Source: Torreya grandis
Lineage: Eukaryota; Streptophyta; Pinopsida; Cupressales; Taxaceae
Assembly (NCBI GenBank): GCA_037957365.1
Contig: JARHVA010001473.1
Coordinates: 359,501 to 423,500 of the forward strand
Reading direction: 5' to 3'
DNA: 64,000 bases
Part shown: positions 1 through 10,449 of the stretch, in pieces
How positions within the stretch are numbered: the first letter of the stretch is position 1
How the letters are laid out: each line of letters starts with the position of its first letter
Position numbers and translations under genes: made by a program
Notes under the pieces: generated by a model
Seen by the model: the letters and a program-made list of their open reading frames with translations, nothing else
Databases searched by the model: none
What the model was told of the DNA's origin: nothing

Positions 1-2327
1 ATGGAGACATTTCTCTTACTATGGGTGACAATATTGAGAAATGAATCTCTAGATAAGGGGCGATCTCCCCTTGATGCACCTTTAAAGTTCTCTCTAACTT
101 AACAATTGGATATGAAAAGGGATTAATAAAAATGACTAAAAAACCAAATGATGATGCAAAAATTTATAATGTCCTCCCATTTGACTAAAAATACTACTTA
201 AAGACAAAGTGTTTCTCACACAAAACTCACAACTCAAGATTCATTATTACATCAATGTTTCATATGCTAGATTAGAGAAGGTATATGATTCCTAGGAAGG
301 GAATAAATGATTATAAAGAGGGATATAATCATGGACCAATTATAGGATATCTCTACACTTAGAAAATAATACTATTAAAGACCTAAAACAATCTCCTTTC
401 TACAAATGGTATACCATCAAGAGTACAAGCTAGAAAAGATAATCTTTCACTAGACTAGACCAACATGATTCAAGTTATTACTAAATATTGTAACATATAA
501 GTGGAAACAACAATTTTATATTTCTTCAATAGTTATTCAATTAAATTTTGCTAGAGTTTTCCCAATAATCAGTGGAGGCTACTAAAACAAGCCAAAAGAA
601 TGCATATATATAGATTTTGAGAGAGAGGTCAAGCAAAGGAAGTTCAAAAGTCACTTGGACATGTATCCATATGTGAAAATTTGTTAAAATTACATGTGGA
701 ATAGATGTTTGGTGAGATATTCCATGTTAGGAGGTGTACTTATTCAAAAATAGTCATAAGAATGGTGAAAAGTGGCATAAGACCTTCAGAATTGACATAG
801 GAAATGATTTCTATCAAAAATCATCTATGATCATTTGAAACTAAAAATAGAGGAGCTAACACATAGAAACAATGAGGGAAATGGGACTTATGGTGATATT
901 TATAAAATGATTTTCCTAACTAATAGCCATCTTTTGGACACCTATGTTTGTTAATTTCATGAAAACTCTTTGATTTGGTCAGCTACCAGCAATGACTCGA
1001 AGCATCAACCTATCCATTTTGCATGTTTTGTCTACATCAAATACTTAAGATTTAACCATTTTTTACCTCTATGTTTTATATCATGTTACCACCATTTATA
1101 TTAACATCAACATATATATTTTTTAGTTTAAAATTGATGTTTGTGGGGCCTTCACCTTCGTTATTCATTTAGAACACTTTCCTCAGACTTAAGCTTATTT
1201 TGGACCTTTTTTAAGTGCTCTTTAACTATGGAAAATTCCCTCTGAATCATGAAAAGTGCCCTTTCAAGACCTCTACATGGGAAACTTTTAATTCAAATTT
1301 GTCCTTCAAAAATATTTGTCTCGATCACTTTTCTTGAAAGAAATCCTTCAGGATTTTTGCTTTTGACCATTTATGTGGATAATTTTCTTGAATAAATTCC
1401 TTTGGACTTTTTGTTTCAACATTTTCTCCTGAGATAATTCATTTTAATCTTTGCATCGGGTCTTTTCCTTTGGGATTTTTCCCAAAACAAATCCTGCATC
1501 TCCTTTTTCTGCATTAATTTCTTTGGGCTATCGAATGACCTTTTAGATTTTGAAAATAGACCATTTGGTTCTTTGAAATGTTCCTTTAGGTTTATTGAAG
1601 TGGACCTTTAACACTATGGAATGACCCTTTAGCAATTTGAAAAATAACTTTATTGAAAGGAAACATACCCTTCAGGGAAATCAAAAATTACCATCAACTT
1701 TTTTAAAATGACCCCTTCAACTTCTTGCAAATGACCCTTTGGTAATTTAAAAAATACCCCTTCAAAAAGATTAAAGTGCTCTTCTAAAAAGTTGAAAATG
1801 CCCCTTCAACTTTTGGAAATGAATATTTGAAGTTATTTCAAATGAACCTTCTTAAAGGAAAATACCCTTTAGATTTTTTGAAATGTACTTTTTGGCTTTT
1901 TTATTTGGTTTACTTCCTAAAAGAAAAACAATCCTTCAAACTTTTAAATAGGGTGCCTTGCTTCAAAAGTACCCTTTGGAAAGATTGGGATGCACCTTTA
2001 AAAACTTCTACATTTGAATAATTATTTCAGATAAATTACGTGGACAATTTTCCTAAAAGATTTCTGACCTCTAGCCTAAAAAGGATATCCTTCAGGGAAA
2101 TTGTTTTGGACAAAATGTCTGAGACAATTTCCAACACTTGAATAAAAAACCTGAAAACAAAAAATCTAAAAGAAAGAACACTTATAAATTTGCTATGGGT
2201 TTTATATAGAACACTTATTTTGAGTGAAACTTGCATATTGGACTTAGCCAAAGGTATAGACTTAGCTAGCTAAGATTTCAAATAGGGGTGCCCAATTTTG
2301 GTCTAAAGGGCCAAAAATTGGTCAACA
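1..2327 (+). repeat. Element 1, 5' LTR (left end outside window)
   Basis: This segment aligns along its whole length with 11308-13659. Both copies share landmarks such as the opening ATGGAGACATT, the block GGTCTACTAAAACAAG-type sequence near 580 and 11890, and the terminal block with GGGGTGCCCAATTTT. It ends at AACA just before a primer-site-like sequence. The two copies carry many point differences and small indels, so the insertion is old. I see no coding sequence; the short open frames here are chance. Confidence 0.72.
1540..2030 (+). repeat. Degenerate short-unit repeat inside the element 1 LTR
   Basis: The sequence repeats a theme of about 25-40 bases: a CCCTT(T/C)A core, a T-rich run, then GAAATG or AAAATG, over and over with drift (for example AAATGACCCTTTGG, AAATACCCCTTCAA, AATGCCCCTTCAAC). 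The same array occurs in the other LTR near 12840-13260. It looks like an ancient minisatellite carried by the LTR rather than coding DNA. Confidence 0.5.
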
Positions 2328-2330
2328 AAT

Positions 2331-2349
2331 TGGTGACTCATAGGGGTAG
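2331..2349 (+). other. Candidate primer binding site of element 1
   Basis: TGGTGACTCATAGGGG follows the LTR end after three bases. Plant Ty3/gypsy elements of the Tat side often start their internal part with a TGGCGACTC-like, G-rich primer site, and this could be a decayed form. The match is from memory and partial, so it mainly supports the placement of the LTR end. Confidence 0.35.
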
Positions 2350-2584
2350 TATGCCTACTATACTAACTAGACCAATAGTTGAATTAATCCATTAGGCATG
2401 GAATCATCTAAGGACACCCAAACAAGGAAACATTGGCCATGAATCAAAACCTTGAACAACACACCAGACTAGAAGGAAAACCCATGCTACAAGACACAAT
2501 AAGAATAAAACAAACAAGACACAAAGAAAAATAAGACATAAGACAAACACTTGTGCATAGGAACTTAGGGGAAAAACAAGACAC

Positions 2585-4366
2585 AACTGAAAGAAAAATA
2601 ATATGTATATCTAACATGATATGTTTCTCCTCCTCCTAGACCAAAGGGGAAACTTTTTAGGTCTCCTTCATGGAAAAAAAACTCATGGTGGTAACCAAGT
2701 AATTTGTTGGAATGGAAACTTGATGACTGACCCTTATTATTTTCCATCTTGATTGACATGTATTCCAATTCATAAAGTTGAAACATATCTTCCACATCCA
2801 TGTATTCATATTGCTCTTTCAGGTATGTTTCATGCTGGTCCTTCATGTTGGTGTAGTCCATCAAGGCATCAATGGCTACAATATCATCATTATAGTGCTC
2901 ATTTGACTCATGGATCTCTTGGCATGTATCATGGACCAAATCAATATTTTCTATCTATTTAATAAGGTTATCAAACTGATATCTTGCTTCCTCATTGCTC
3001 TCTTGGGGAAGGGTGGCTGGTGTGATGTTTGAGTTTAGGCAAAATCTAACTTATTCCAAAAATCATCATTTTCTTGCTCAAGAATTCCTTCTTCAATGCT
3101 TTTATCAAACCAATGTGATACCTCTCCTTCTTGTTCATAAACAAGATTATTTAGTTGATCAACAACATTCTCTTATACCTCATTCAACTTAGGTTCCATG
3201 GCCTAGTCATTATCTTCATCAAAGCAACAAGAAGGTTCACAAACAAAGGGAAAGAGAACTCACCATGTTTACATTCTCCATCAAATGTTGACAAATGAAG
3301 TTTTCCAATCTCATATTTATATTGATAGAAAATTTACATTTATGTGTGATCTATATCTTCTCTTTGAATCATGTCACTTTCAAGAGTCACTTCTTAAACC
3401 TTATTCTCATGAAAACCTCCTAGAACAACTACCTCTTGAAATATGATTTGACTACATTGTTCATATTTGATAATAACTTTCACCTCATGTTCATGATGAT
3501 GATCATAATGATGATGCTCATGAGGGGTACCTATAATTATTTCATCTTAATCATCACTAATAATATCCTCTTTATCAGCCAAAAAATACATTTTCTCTTG
3601 CTCACTTGCCTCCCTCAAAATAGGCTCCTCTTTAGAAGGGAATGAAGTGAAGGGTGAATGGATAGGTTCATGATTTTGAAATGTAGGAGTTGGAATATGG
3701 AAGGTAATGAAAGGTGAAGGAATTGAAAATGGAGTGTGGGATTAATGAGAGGACTTAGGAATGGACTTTGAAAATAGGAAAGCACTAGTGAACTCAAAAT
3801 CAGATTGGGAATGAGAAGTGAGGTGTTCTTTGAGAAGCTCATGAGGGAGAGGAAGTAAACCTTGGGCCAAAATAAATTGATTCTCTTCCTTCCACTTGAC
3901 CAACACTTCATCCACATTATATATAGCTTGATAACTCTCTTGAAAGGGTGTAGATGGGGTATGTTTAGGCATGGGATCTTCTATTGGGTCTAAACCTTCC
4001 ATTACACATTGACTAAGCAACCTCATTTTTGACTCTAATTATTCAATCTTCTTGGCTAGATTATCTTGGAAGAGTCTTTCTTGGAGATCATATGCATCAT
4101 CATGATGAGGAGGAGTATGAGATGTTGTACATGGAAAATAAGAGGTTTTTTGAGGAAGGGTAGGAGGGACTTGAGGAAGACTATCTTCATTTTCCATTTC
4201 ACACTCTTGAACAATACTCTTCTCTTCTTTCTTACCCCATGATTTAACTATTTCATTACAACTCATGGTTTTAGAATTGGAACTTTCTTCTTGAGAGTGG
4301 GAATAAAATTCAACTTTCTCAAGGTCTTGATTTAGTTCATGATAGAAAATTCTCCAACTAAAGATC
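2585..4366 (-). pseudogene. Decayed antisense reading frame in element 1, acidic protein, unrecognised
   Basis: Read on the minus strand from about 4366, a protein-like frame runs through stops and frameshifts. It passes a Ser/Glu-rich start (near 4345-4200), a Pro/Thr-rich part (about 4170-4100), a helical part (about 4080-3900), then an Asp/Glu-rich stretch (3190-2700) with YEYMDVEDMFQLYE. It ends near a short Gly run, GLGGGE, at about 2640. The longest open pieces are 124, 94 and 75 codons. It opposes element 1's own direction. I do not recognise a domain. It could be an element-specific antisense ORF, as known in some plant Tat-group elements, or a captured host fragment. The chromovirus cut the sequence just upstream of its visible start. 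Confidence 0.42.
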
Positions 4367-4415
4367 TTGACATCATGTTAAGGACTTGAGGAGGTTAAGG
4401 GAGACTAGGAAGAGT

Positions 4416-4420
4416 TTGCA
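4416..4420. repeat. Left target site duplication (TTGCA) of the chromovirus
   Basis: TTGCA sits directly before the first TG of the 5' LTR and recurs directly after the 3' LTR. A 5-bp duplication is the normal footprint of Ty3/gypsy integrase. It shows that both ends of this element are original. Confidence 0.9.
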
Positions 4421-4944
4421 TGTTAGGAACCCGTGCCTTACCCTTCTCTTTGTGGTATTAGTGTAATAATTGCTATGGATGCATATGCTTTGTAAGTCAT
4501 CCCTTAGAGCATATTTGAATTATCTCACATACAAGGGAAGTAGAAGTAAGTGTTGAGGCCCAATGAAGGCATCCATAAATTTATTGTATTGAGCTTGCTC
4601 AAAGGAGGTTGCCCCCTCGAAGTGGCCTGCAATCAATATAAACTTTCTATTTTTCTATTATTTGTAAAATTTATTTTATTTTTTCATATTTCAATTAAAT
4701 CTATTGTAGAAGGTAATCTACTGTAGGAGGTTCTTCTTGGATCCTCCACCCAGGTTTGAATCGTAGAGTGGGTGGGGTACGTTGGTATTGCAGTGTTTGG
4801 CTAGGGCTCGTACATGGGGGTGATCTCATGTACGTGTGCAAAGCAAGCCCAACATTTGTGGCTTCAGAAGCATGGTGGGATGTTATGGTCTTGGTGGGTG
4901 GACTTCACTAATGCCTTGAGGTTTTGGTGTAGCAGTTCGTTACA
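4421..4944 (+). repeat. Chromovirus 5' LTR (524 bp)
   Basis: Starts TGTTAGGAAC and ends GTTACA. It aligns end to end with 9895-10444, with about 69 mismatches over roughly 520 aligned bases (hand count, about 13%), mostly transitions. It lacks 26 bases near 4543 that the other LTR has, and these contain the best TATA-like sequence. This LTR would have to drive the element's RNA, so its promoter is probably broken. Confidence 0.92.
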
Positions 4945-4946
4945 TG

Positions 4947-4958
4947 TCGTATCAGAGC
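4947..4958 (+). other. Chromovirus primer binding site (tRNA-iMet type)
   Basis: TCGTATCAGAGC lies two bases after the LTR end. It matches the plant initiator-methionine primer site TGGTATCAGAGC except at position 2. This site would pair with the tRNA 3' end to prime minus-strand DNA synthesis. Confidence 0.85.
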
Positions 4959-5594
4959 ACTTTCTTGGCTTTGTGGGTAGATTTGGAGCAATTTTTTTGA
5001 GGCAAGGATTTCTAGGAGCTGTGCCATTTCTGGCAAGAATTTTTTTCATTACAGGTTCCACCATTTTGGATTGGGTAAATACCTATCCACTTAACTATGG
5101 GAAGTGCTTGGGCATAAGCCCTAAAACTCATTATGAGGAGTACCACAGGAACCTTGAAGTAGCTGGCCCATTGAGAGGACCTGCTAGCAAAAAGGGTAAT
5201 GGCCCCATCTTGATTGACTAGTTCCCACCTGTGAGGTAAACCAAAATTTATCATTAAGGGGTAAACCCACAGCCATAAATGTTTGGAGAGCAGTACTCGA
5301 TCAGATAGCTTTGGTGGCCAGAGAGAAAAAAAATCCTTTAGGCAGCCAAATAAACTTGGGGTCCATATCCAACTTATCATTTTCAGAGAGAAAACAACAA
5401 CATATCCATAGTTGAGGATATTTATAGCCACACAGTTATAGACAATCCATTTCTAAAGCAGCAATAAAAAAATAGCAGCAAATTTTTTTTTTTAGGGTGT
5501 TGCCCCAAACCCTGCCCTACATCCCCAGGGAATGTGAAGGATCCATGGTGATTAATAATTGGTTATGGTCACCACTCATGTAGGTACAAAAATC
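4959..5594 (+). other. Chromovirus 5' leader, non-coding
   Basis: The stretch between primer site and the first gag-like codons has no recognisable protein. The chance open frames of 135 and 139 codons on either strand overlap the LTR and show no family resemblance. A T-rich run occurs near 5487-5493. Confidence 0.6.
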
Positions 5595-6415
5595 ATGGAG
5601 GAATAAATCACCACATTGAAGTCTCAGGTTATAGAGTTAACTGATATGATGCATGGCTTGAATCAACAGAATAACATCTTGCTCAACAAAGTGTAAAAGG
5701 AGGAGTCTTCTTCAGAGCATCACTCCTTTACTTCCAACTTCTCACATTGACCTAAGCTAGACTTTCCAACATTCAATGGTACATATCCTATAGGATGGAT
5801 ATATTGAGCTGAACAATTCTTCAACCTCCACAATACTTATTCTAAAAAAAAAGTCCCAATTGCTTCCTTTCATCTAGAACAAGAAGCAATTTAGTGGTAC
5901 CATTGGTATTTCAAGACAAATTATGAACCCGATTGGTCAAATTTTTCATCCTTAATTTTGGGTAGGTTTGGTTCCTTAAAATCCAAGGATTTCATAAGAG
6001 CTCTCACCAAACTCTGTCAAACTGGTTCTATCTATGAATATCAGATTGAATTTGAAAAACTCACTAATCACATTGAAGGGTTGTCAGATGACTTCTTTAA
6101 AAGCTACTTTGTTAGTGGCCTCAGAGAGCTGATCCACTTGGAGGTAAAAAATTTTCAACCTAAAAATATGATGGATGCTTTGGGTTTGGCTAAGTTAGTA
6201 GAAGATAAACTCTCCACACAACATCGACCTCCCACCTTTTCACCAGCAAAGAACATAGTGAATCAGTGGACAACCATAAACACACCAATCAAGTGCCTGA
6301 CTGAGGTAGAGATGTGGGCTCAAAAAGAGAAAGGATTATGTTACAACTATGATGACAAATGGGTTAAGGGTCATAGGTGTGTCCAATAATAACTTTACTT
6401 GCTAGATGTGGAGTC
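5595..6415 (+). pseudogene. gag: Chromovirus gag (capsid and nucleocapsid), broken by stops
   Basis: A frame starting at ATG 5595 reaches PKLDFPTFNG (5751) and WIY-AEQFFNL, typical of the start of the retrotransposon Gag domain. The longest open piece (5958-6389) has LTKLCQTGSIYEYQIEFEKL and FVSGLRELIHLEV, hallmarks of the same domain. The nucleocapsid knuckle CYNYD...GHRC near 6340-6385 has Tyr in place of its second Cys, so zinc binding would be lost. Stops occur for example at 5601, 5748 and 5889 and then at 6388 and beyond. All pieces lie in one frame, so decay has been by substitution. Gag would form the particle and bind element RNA. Confidence 0.85.
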
Positions 6416-6509
6416 ACCACTAGAGTAGGACAGCGAGCCTGATATTTTAGAATTTCAAGATGCTTAAGAAGAAGCCAACACTGAAGAGGAACCAACGGTT
6501 CAAGATAAT

Positions 6510-6860
6510 CAACCTGAGATCTTAGTGCATGCACTAGCATGTGTCACCACTCCCCAAACCATGAAGGTTAAAGGGTGCTTCAAAAATATACCTCTCATAA
6601 TCCTCATTGACTTAGGTAGTACTCATAATTTCATTGATCCTCGCATTACTAAGGTGACATACTACTTTGTATACCCTTGTTCTAGCTTTGAAGTCATGAT
6701 TTCTAATGGGGGCACATTGCCATGTAAAGGGAAGTGTCAAAATGTGCATATTGTAATGAGCAATTATAATTTTTGATCTGATATGTTTGCCCTACCTTTA
6801 GGAGGGTGTGATGTGGTTTTAGGGGCACAGTGGCTTCACACACTAAGACCTATTTTATGA
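6510..6860 (+). pseudogene. Chromovirus aspartic protease region
   Basis: In the same frame as gag, an 83-codon open piece contains LIILIDLGSTHNFID. Retroelement proteases carry D-(S/T)-G-(S/T); here the second position is Leu, so the active-site triad is altered. The frame continues past a stop near 6775 into GGCDVVLGAQWL, the usual C-terminal part of this domain, just before the RT linker. The enzyme would cut the polyprotein. Confidence 0.8.
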
Positions 6861-7049
6861 GACTTCTCTAAGCTTTGGATGCAATTCATAGATAATATTT
6901 AGAAGCACACCTTAAAAGGGTTATTACCAGGACCTGCTAGCATCATCAGTTCTCATCGCATGGAATTTTTTTTGAAGTAAGGCTCACATGGGGTCATTAC
7001 ATAGCTGCATTCCATTTAACTCCAGCCCCCCACTGCTACTACCCACCCT

Positions 7050-8404
7050 ACATATTTACAAGCCATACTTGACAAGCATGCAACCATTTTTTTAGAACTA
7101 GTAGGTTTACCCCCTTCACACCCTAAAGATCACTGCATTCCTCTCCTTCCAAGAAGCATCCCACCCAACATATGGCCATATCATTATCCCCATCTACAAA
7201 AGATTGAAATTGAGAACTTACTCTATGAACTCCTAAAGTATAGAGTTATTCACCCCACCACCAGCCCATATTCTTCCCCAGTGCTTTTTGTCCATAAAAA
7301 ATATGGGTCATGGTACCTTTGCATTAACTTTTGAGCCCTTAACCACCTCATTATCAAGGATAAATTCCCAATTCCTATCATCGATGAGCTTCTTGATGAG
7401 CTCCATGGGGCCAAATTATTCTCCAAGTTGGATCTACATTCTGGCTATCATAAAATCCAAGTGCATCTTGATGACATTCCCAAGACAACATTTCATACGC
7501 ATGAAGGTCACTATGAGTTCCTTGTCATGCCATTTGGACTTACAAATGCCCCTTCCACTTTTCAATCACTCATGAATAAAATCTTTCAGCCTTTTCTCTG
7601 TCAATTTATTTTAGTTTTCTTTGATGACATTTTGATCTATAGCTGCACATGGGCTGAGCATCTACAACATATTTACAGGGCATTAAAATTTTTAGCAAAC
7701 AATTAATTATGTGCCAAGAAATCCAATTGTTCATTTGGTCAAGAGGAAATCGACTATCTGGGACACATTGTTTCAGCCAATGGGGTTCGCGTGGACCTAG
7801 AAAAAATTAGTGCTATGCAGAATTGGCCTCGACCAACCACCCTCAAGAGCCTTCATGGTTTCTTAGGCCTAATATGATACTATCACAAGTTCATCAAAGA
7901 TTATGGAAAGATTGTGGCTCCTTTGACTTCCTTATTGAAGAAGGATACTTTCACCTGGGGTGCAACAGATGATCAGGCATTCGTCAAACTCAAACAGGCT
8001 ATGTGTAGCACACCAATTTTGGCACTGCTAGACTTCACCAAAACTTTCACCATCAAAAGTGATGCCAGTGGCATTAGCTTGGGTGCTGTTCTTCTCCAAA
8101 AGGATTGACCAATTACCTTCACTAGCAAAGCCCTTTTTGGCCACAATTTAGCTTTGTCTACCTATGAAAAGGAAATGATGGCAATTTTACATGTAGTACA
8201 AAAATGGAGACCCTACTTACTGGGAAATAATTTTTGCATCAAAATTGATCATTAGAGTTTGAAATATTTCTTAGAACAACGGGTCTCATCCCCAGCTCAG
8301 CAGAAGTGGGTTAACAAACTCATGGGTTATGATTATGAGATCACTTATAAGAAGGGAAAAGATAATGTTGTGGCCGATGCTCTCTCAAGAACCTTTGAGG
8401 ACTA
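7050..8404 (+). pseudogene. pol: Chromovirus reverse transcriptase and RNase H
   Basis: One frame, broken only by a few stops (for example 7704, 8106, and TAG near 8253), carries the full domain. RT shows [29 protein letters not shown] and the catalytic box VFFDDILIY with both Asp kept. RNase H starts near 8040 with KSDASG, continues with STYEKEMMAIL and DH-SLKYFLEQ, and ends VVADALSR, so its acidic residues remain. Most stops could come from a single C-to-T or G-to-A change. RT and RNase H would copy the RNA into DNA in the virus-like particle. Confidence 0.92.
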
Positions 8405-8426
8405 GCCTTTCCTCTCTACCATCTCC

Positions 8427-9640
8427 ATGACCATTCTAAAATGGTTGGAATCTATCCAACAAGGGTATGCAAATGATCCTTCCTTATGCCACTTCATTCA
8501 TCAATTGGCCATTAACTCCTCTATAGTACCACATTATTCATGGGATGATGCTTCTCTACAATATAAGGGTCATCTGGTGCTTTCCCAAAGTCTAGACCTA
8601 CATCAAGCCATATTCTATGAAATCCATGCTTCCCCCTTAGTAAGGCACTCAAGATTTCTCAAAACCTATGAGCAGACAAGTCAACACTTCTTTTGGAAAG
8701 GCATGAAAGCTGAAATTAAACATATGGTGGCCGAATGTGATACTTGCCAATGAAACAAAGGTGAAACCACATTGACTCCCAGTTTACTCGAGACTTTGCC
8801 CATTCTTACTAGGATATGGATAGATATTTCCATGGATTTCATTGAAGGCCTCCCTAAATCTAGGGGAAAGACAGTGATCCTAGTCGTAGTTGACTGCCTC
8901 TCCAAATATAGTCATTTTTGTGCACTCAGCCACCCATACACAGCCTCCATAGTCACACATGTTTTCTTGGATTAGATCTTCCATCTTCATGGCATTCCTT
9001 CTTCAATTGTCTCAGATCATGATGCCACTTTCACCAGCCATTTTTTGATGGAACTATTTCATCACACAGGCACATAGTTGAGAATGAGCTAAGGGTACCA
9101 CCCATAAATAGATGGCCAGATAAAAATAGTCAACAAATGTTTGGAGACTTCCTTTTTTGTTTTTATTAAGAACTAGAACATCAATGGGCCAAGTGGCTTC
9201 CCCTAGTTGAATGGTGGTACAATACCTTTTACCACACTTCCACCAAAATGACTCCCTATGAAGCAGTTTATGGTCAAGCACCACCACCACTTCTTCCATA
9301 TAATCTTGGTAGCTCACTAGTTTATGTAGTTGACACTACTCTCCAAAATTGGGATTAGATTCTCTGCACCTTTCAAGATAATCTCCACATGGCATAGAAC
9401 CGAATGAATCATTAGACTAATCAACACCACTCTGAGCATACCTTTCAATCTGGTGATATGGTCTTTCTTCATCTGCAACCATATAAACAATCATCACTAA
9501 AACTAAAAGGGTGACAAAAGCTTACTCTAAAGTTTTATGGGCCATATAAGGTTCTCCAAAAGATTGGGTCAGTTGCTTACAAGTTAGAGCTTCCACCTTC
9601 CTCCTAAGTTCATCCTGTCTTTCATGTCTCTTGTTTGAAG
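8427..9640 (+). pseudogene. Chromovirus integrase, catalytic Glu changed
   Basis: The HHCC zinc-binding part is clear: HASPLVRHSRF, then FFWKGMKAEIKH and CDTCQ (to 8750). The core starts WIDISMDFIEGLP (first Asp kept) and has VSDHDATFTSHF (second Asp kept). The third catalytic residue, a Glu before VN in this family, is Lys (codon 9123-9125). A frameshift follows in a T-rich run near 9150-9175; the next frame gives WWYNTFYHTSTKMTPYEAVY and a GDMVFLHLQPYKQ module. It would have inserted the DNA copy; with Lys in the active site it could not. Confidence 0.88.
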
Positions 9641-9715
9641 CAAGTTCTTGGATCTAACATCTGAGTGCAAAACATTTTACCAACACTTGATAATGAAGGC
9701 TCCATCTTTCTCAAG

Positions 9716-9831
9716 CTGAAAGCAATCTTAGATAGGTGCAACTGCCAACTTTTATCTCACTCCATCATAGAGGTCTTAATTCAATGGCATGGCATGCAAC
9801 TAGAAGATGCAATATGGGAACCACTCTTCTA
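9716..9831 (+). pseudogene. C-terminal chromodomain of the chromovirus integrase
   Basis: After integrase the frame reads AILDRCNCQLLS, then VLIQWHGMQLEDAIWEP, the pattern of a retroelement chromodomain (the family has LIKWKxLPxExATWE at this place). Chromodomains of this kind steer insertion toward marked heterochromatin. The domain is followed at once by stops and the polypurine tract. Confidence 0.8.
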
Positions 9832-9875
9832 GATTCAACAATAATTCCCACATTTGAAGCTTTGAGGGCAAAGAT

Positions 9876-9894
9876 TTTTCTAAGGGGGAGGGGA
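9876..9894 (+). other. Chromovirus polypurine tract
   Basis: TTTTTCTAAGGGGGAGGGGA ends exactly where the 3' LTR begins with TGTTAG. Such a purine run resists RNase H and primes plus-strand DNA synthesis. Its position fixes the LTR border. Confidence 0.88.
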
Positions 9895-10444
9895 TGTTAG
9901 GAACTTGTGCCTTACCCTTCTCTTTATGGCATTAGTGTAATAATTTCTATGGATGCATATGGTTTGTAAGTCATCCCTTAGAGCATATTTGAATTATCCC
10001 ACATACAAGGGAAGTAGTAGTTGTTAAAATAGAGTTAGTATATAAGTAAGTGTTGAGGCCCAATGAAGGCATCCACAAATTTATTATATTGAGCTTGCTC
10101 AAAGGAGGTTTCACCCTTGAAGTCACTTGTGATCAATATAAGATTTTTGTGTTTTTGTTATTTTTAAGAGTTATTCTATTTTTGCATATTTTGATTAAAT
10201 CTATTGTAGAAGGTAATCTACTATAAGAGGTTCTTCTCAGAGCCTCCACTTGAGTTCGAATCATAGAGCGGGTGGGATACACCAGTATTGTAGTGTTTGG
10301 CTAGGGCTCATACATGGGGGTGATCTTGTGTATGTGCGCAAATCAATCCTAGCATCTGTAGCTTCAGAAGCATGGTGGGATGTTATGGTCCTTGTGGGCA
10401 GACTTCACTGATGCCTCAACGTTTTGGTGTAGCAGTTCGTTATA
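9895..10444 (+). repeat. Chromovirus 3' LTR (550 bp)
   Basis: It aligns with the 5' LTR over its full length and ends GTTATA where the other ends GTTACA. It keeps a 26-bp block (about 10017-10042) that the 5' copy has lost, including TATATAAG at 10039-10046, a good TATA-like promoter sequence. It is followed directly by the TTGCA duplication. Confidence 0.92.
10039..10046 (+). promoter_or_regulatory. Candidate TATA box in the chromovirus 3' LTR
   Basis: TATATAAG lies 144 bases into the 3' LTR, a sensible place for the U3/R promoter. The matching place in the 5' LTR is deleted. Assignment is from sequence form only. Confidence 0.45.
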
Positions 10445-10449
10445 TTGCA
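10445..10449. repeat. Right target site duplication (TTGCA) of the chromovirus
   Basis: An exact copy of the five bases before the 5' LTR. Beyond it the internal sequence of element 1 resumes. Confidence 0.9.

Larger units (their letters stand above)
4421..10444 (+). mobile_element. Complete but dead Ty3/gypsy chromovirus (about 6.0 kb)
   Basis: Every structural part is visible in order: 5' LTR, initiator-Met primer site, gag, aspartic protease, RT, RNase H, integrase, C-terminal chromodomain, polypurine tract, 3' LTR and TTGCA on both sides. The chromodomain after integrase places it among chromoviruses, of the clades related to Tekay/Del, Reina or Galadriel; the clade is not settled. The polyprotein frame is continuous from 5595 to about 9150 apart from stop codons, then shifts once. 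It cannot move by itself. It inserted into the internal part of element 1 after that element was in place. Confidence 0.93.

Noticed and set aside
1540..2030. CRISPR-like array
   Set aside because: Units are not identical, no unique spacers of even length, and the setting is a plant LTR.
4814..5431. 135- and 139-codon frames on opposite strands
   Set aside because: They span the chromovirus LTR end and leader, overlap each other and show no domain.
5012..5431. Host exon on the minus strand
   Set aside because: No splice-site-flanked coding pattern and no family resemblance; the region belongs to the retroelement leader.
4421..10444. Integrated pararetrovirus (caulimovirus-like)
   Set aside because: LTRs, integrase, chromodomain and a 5-bp target duplication show a Ty3/gypsy retrotransposon.
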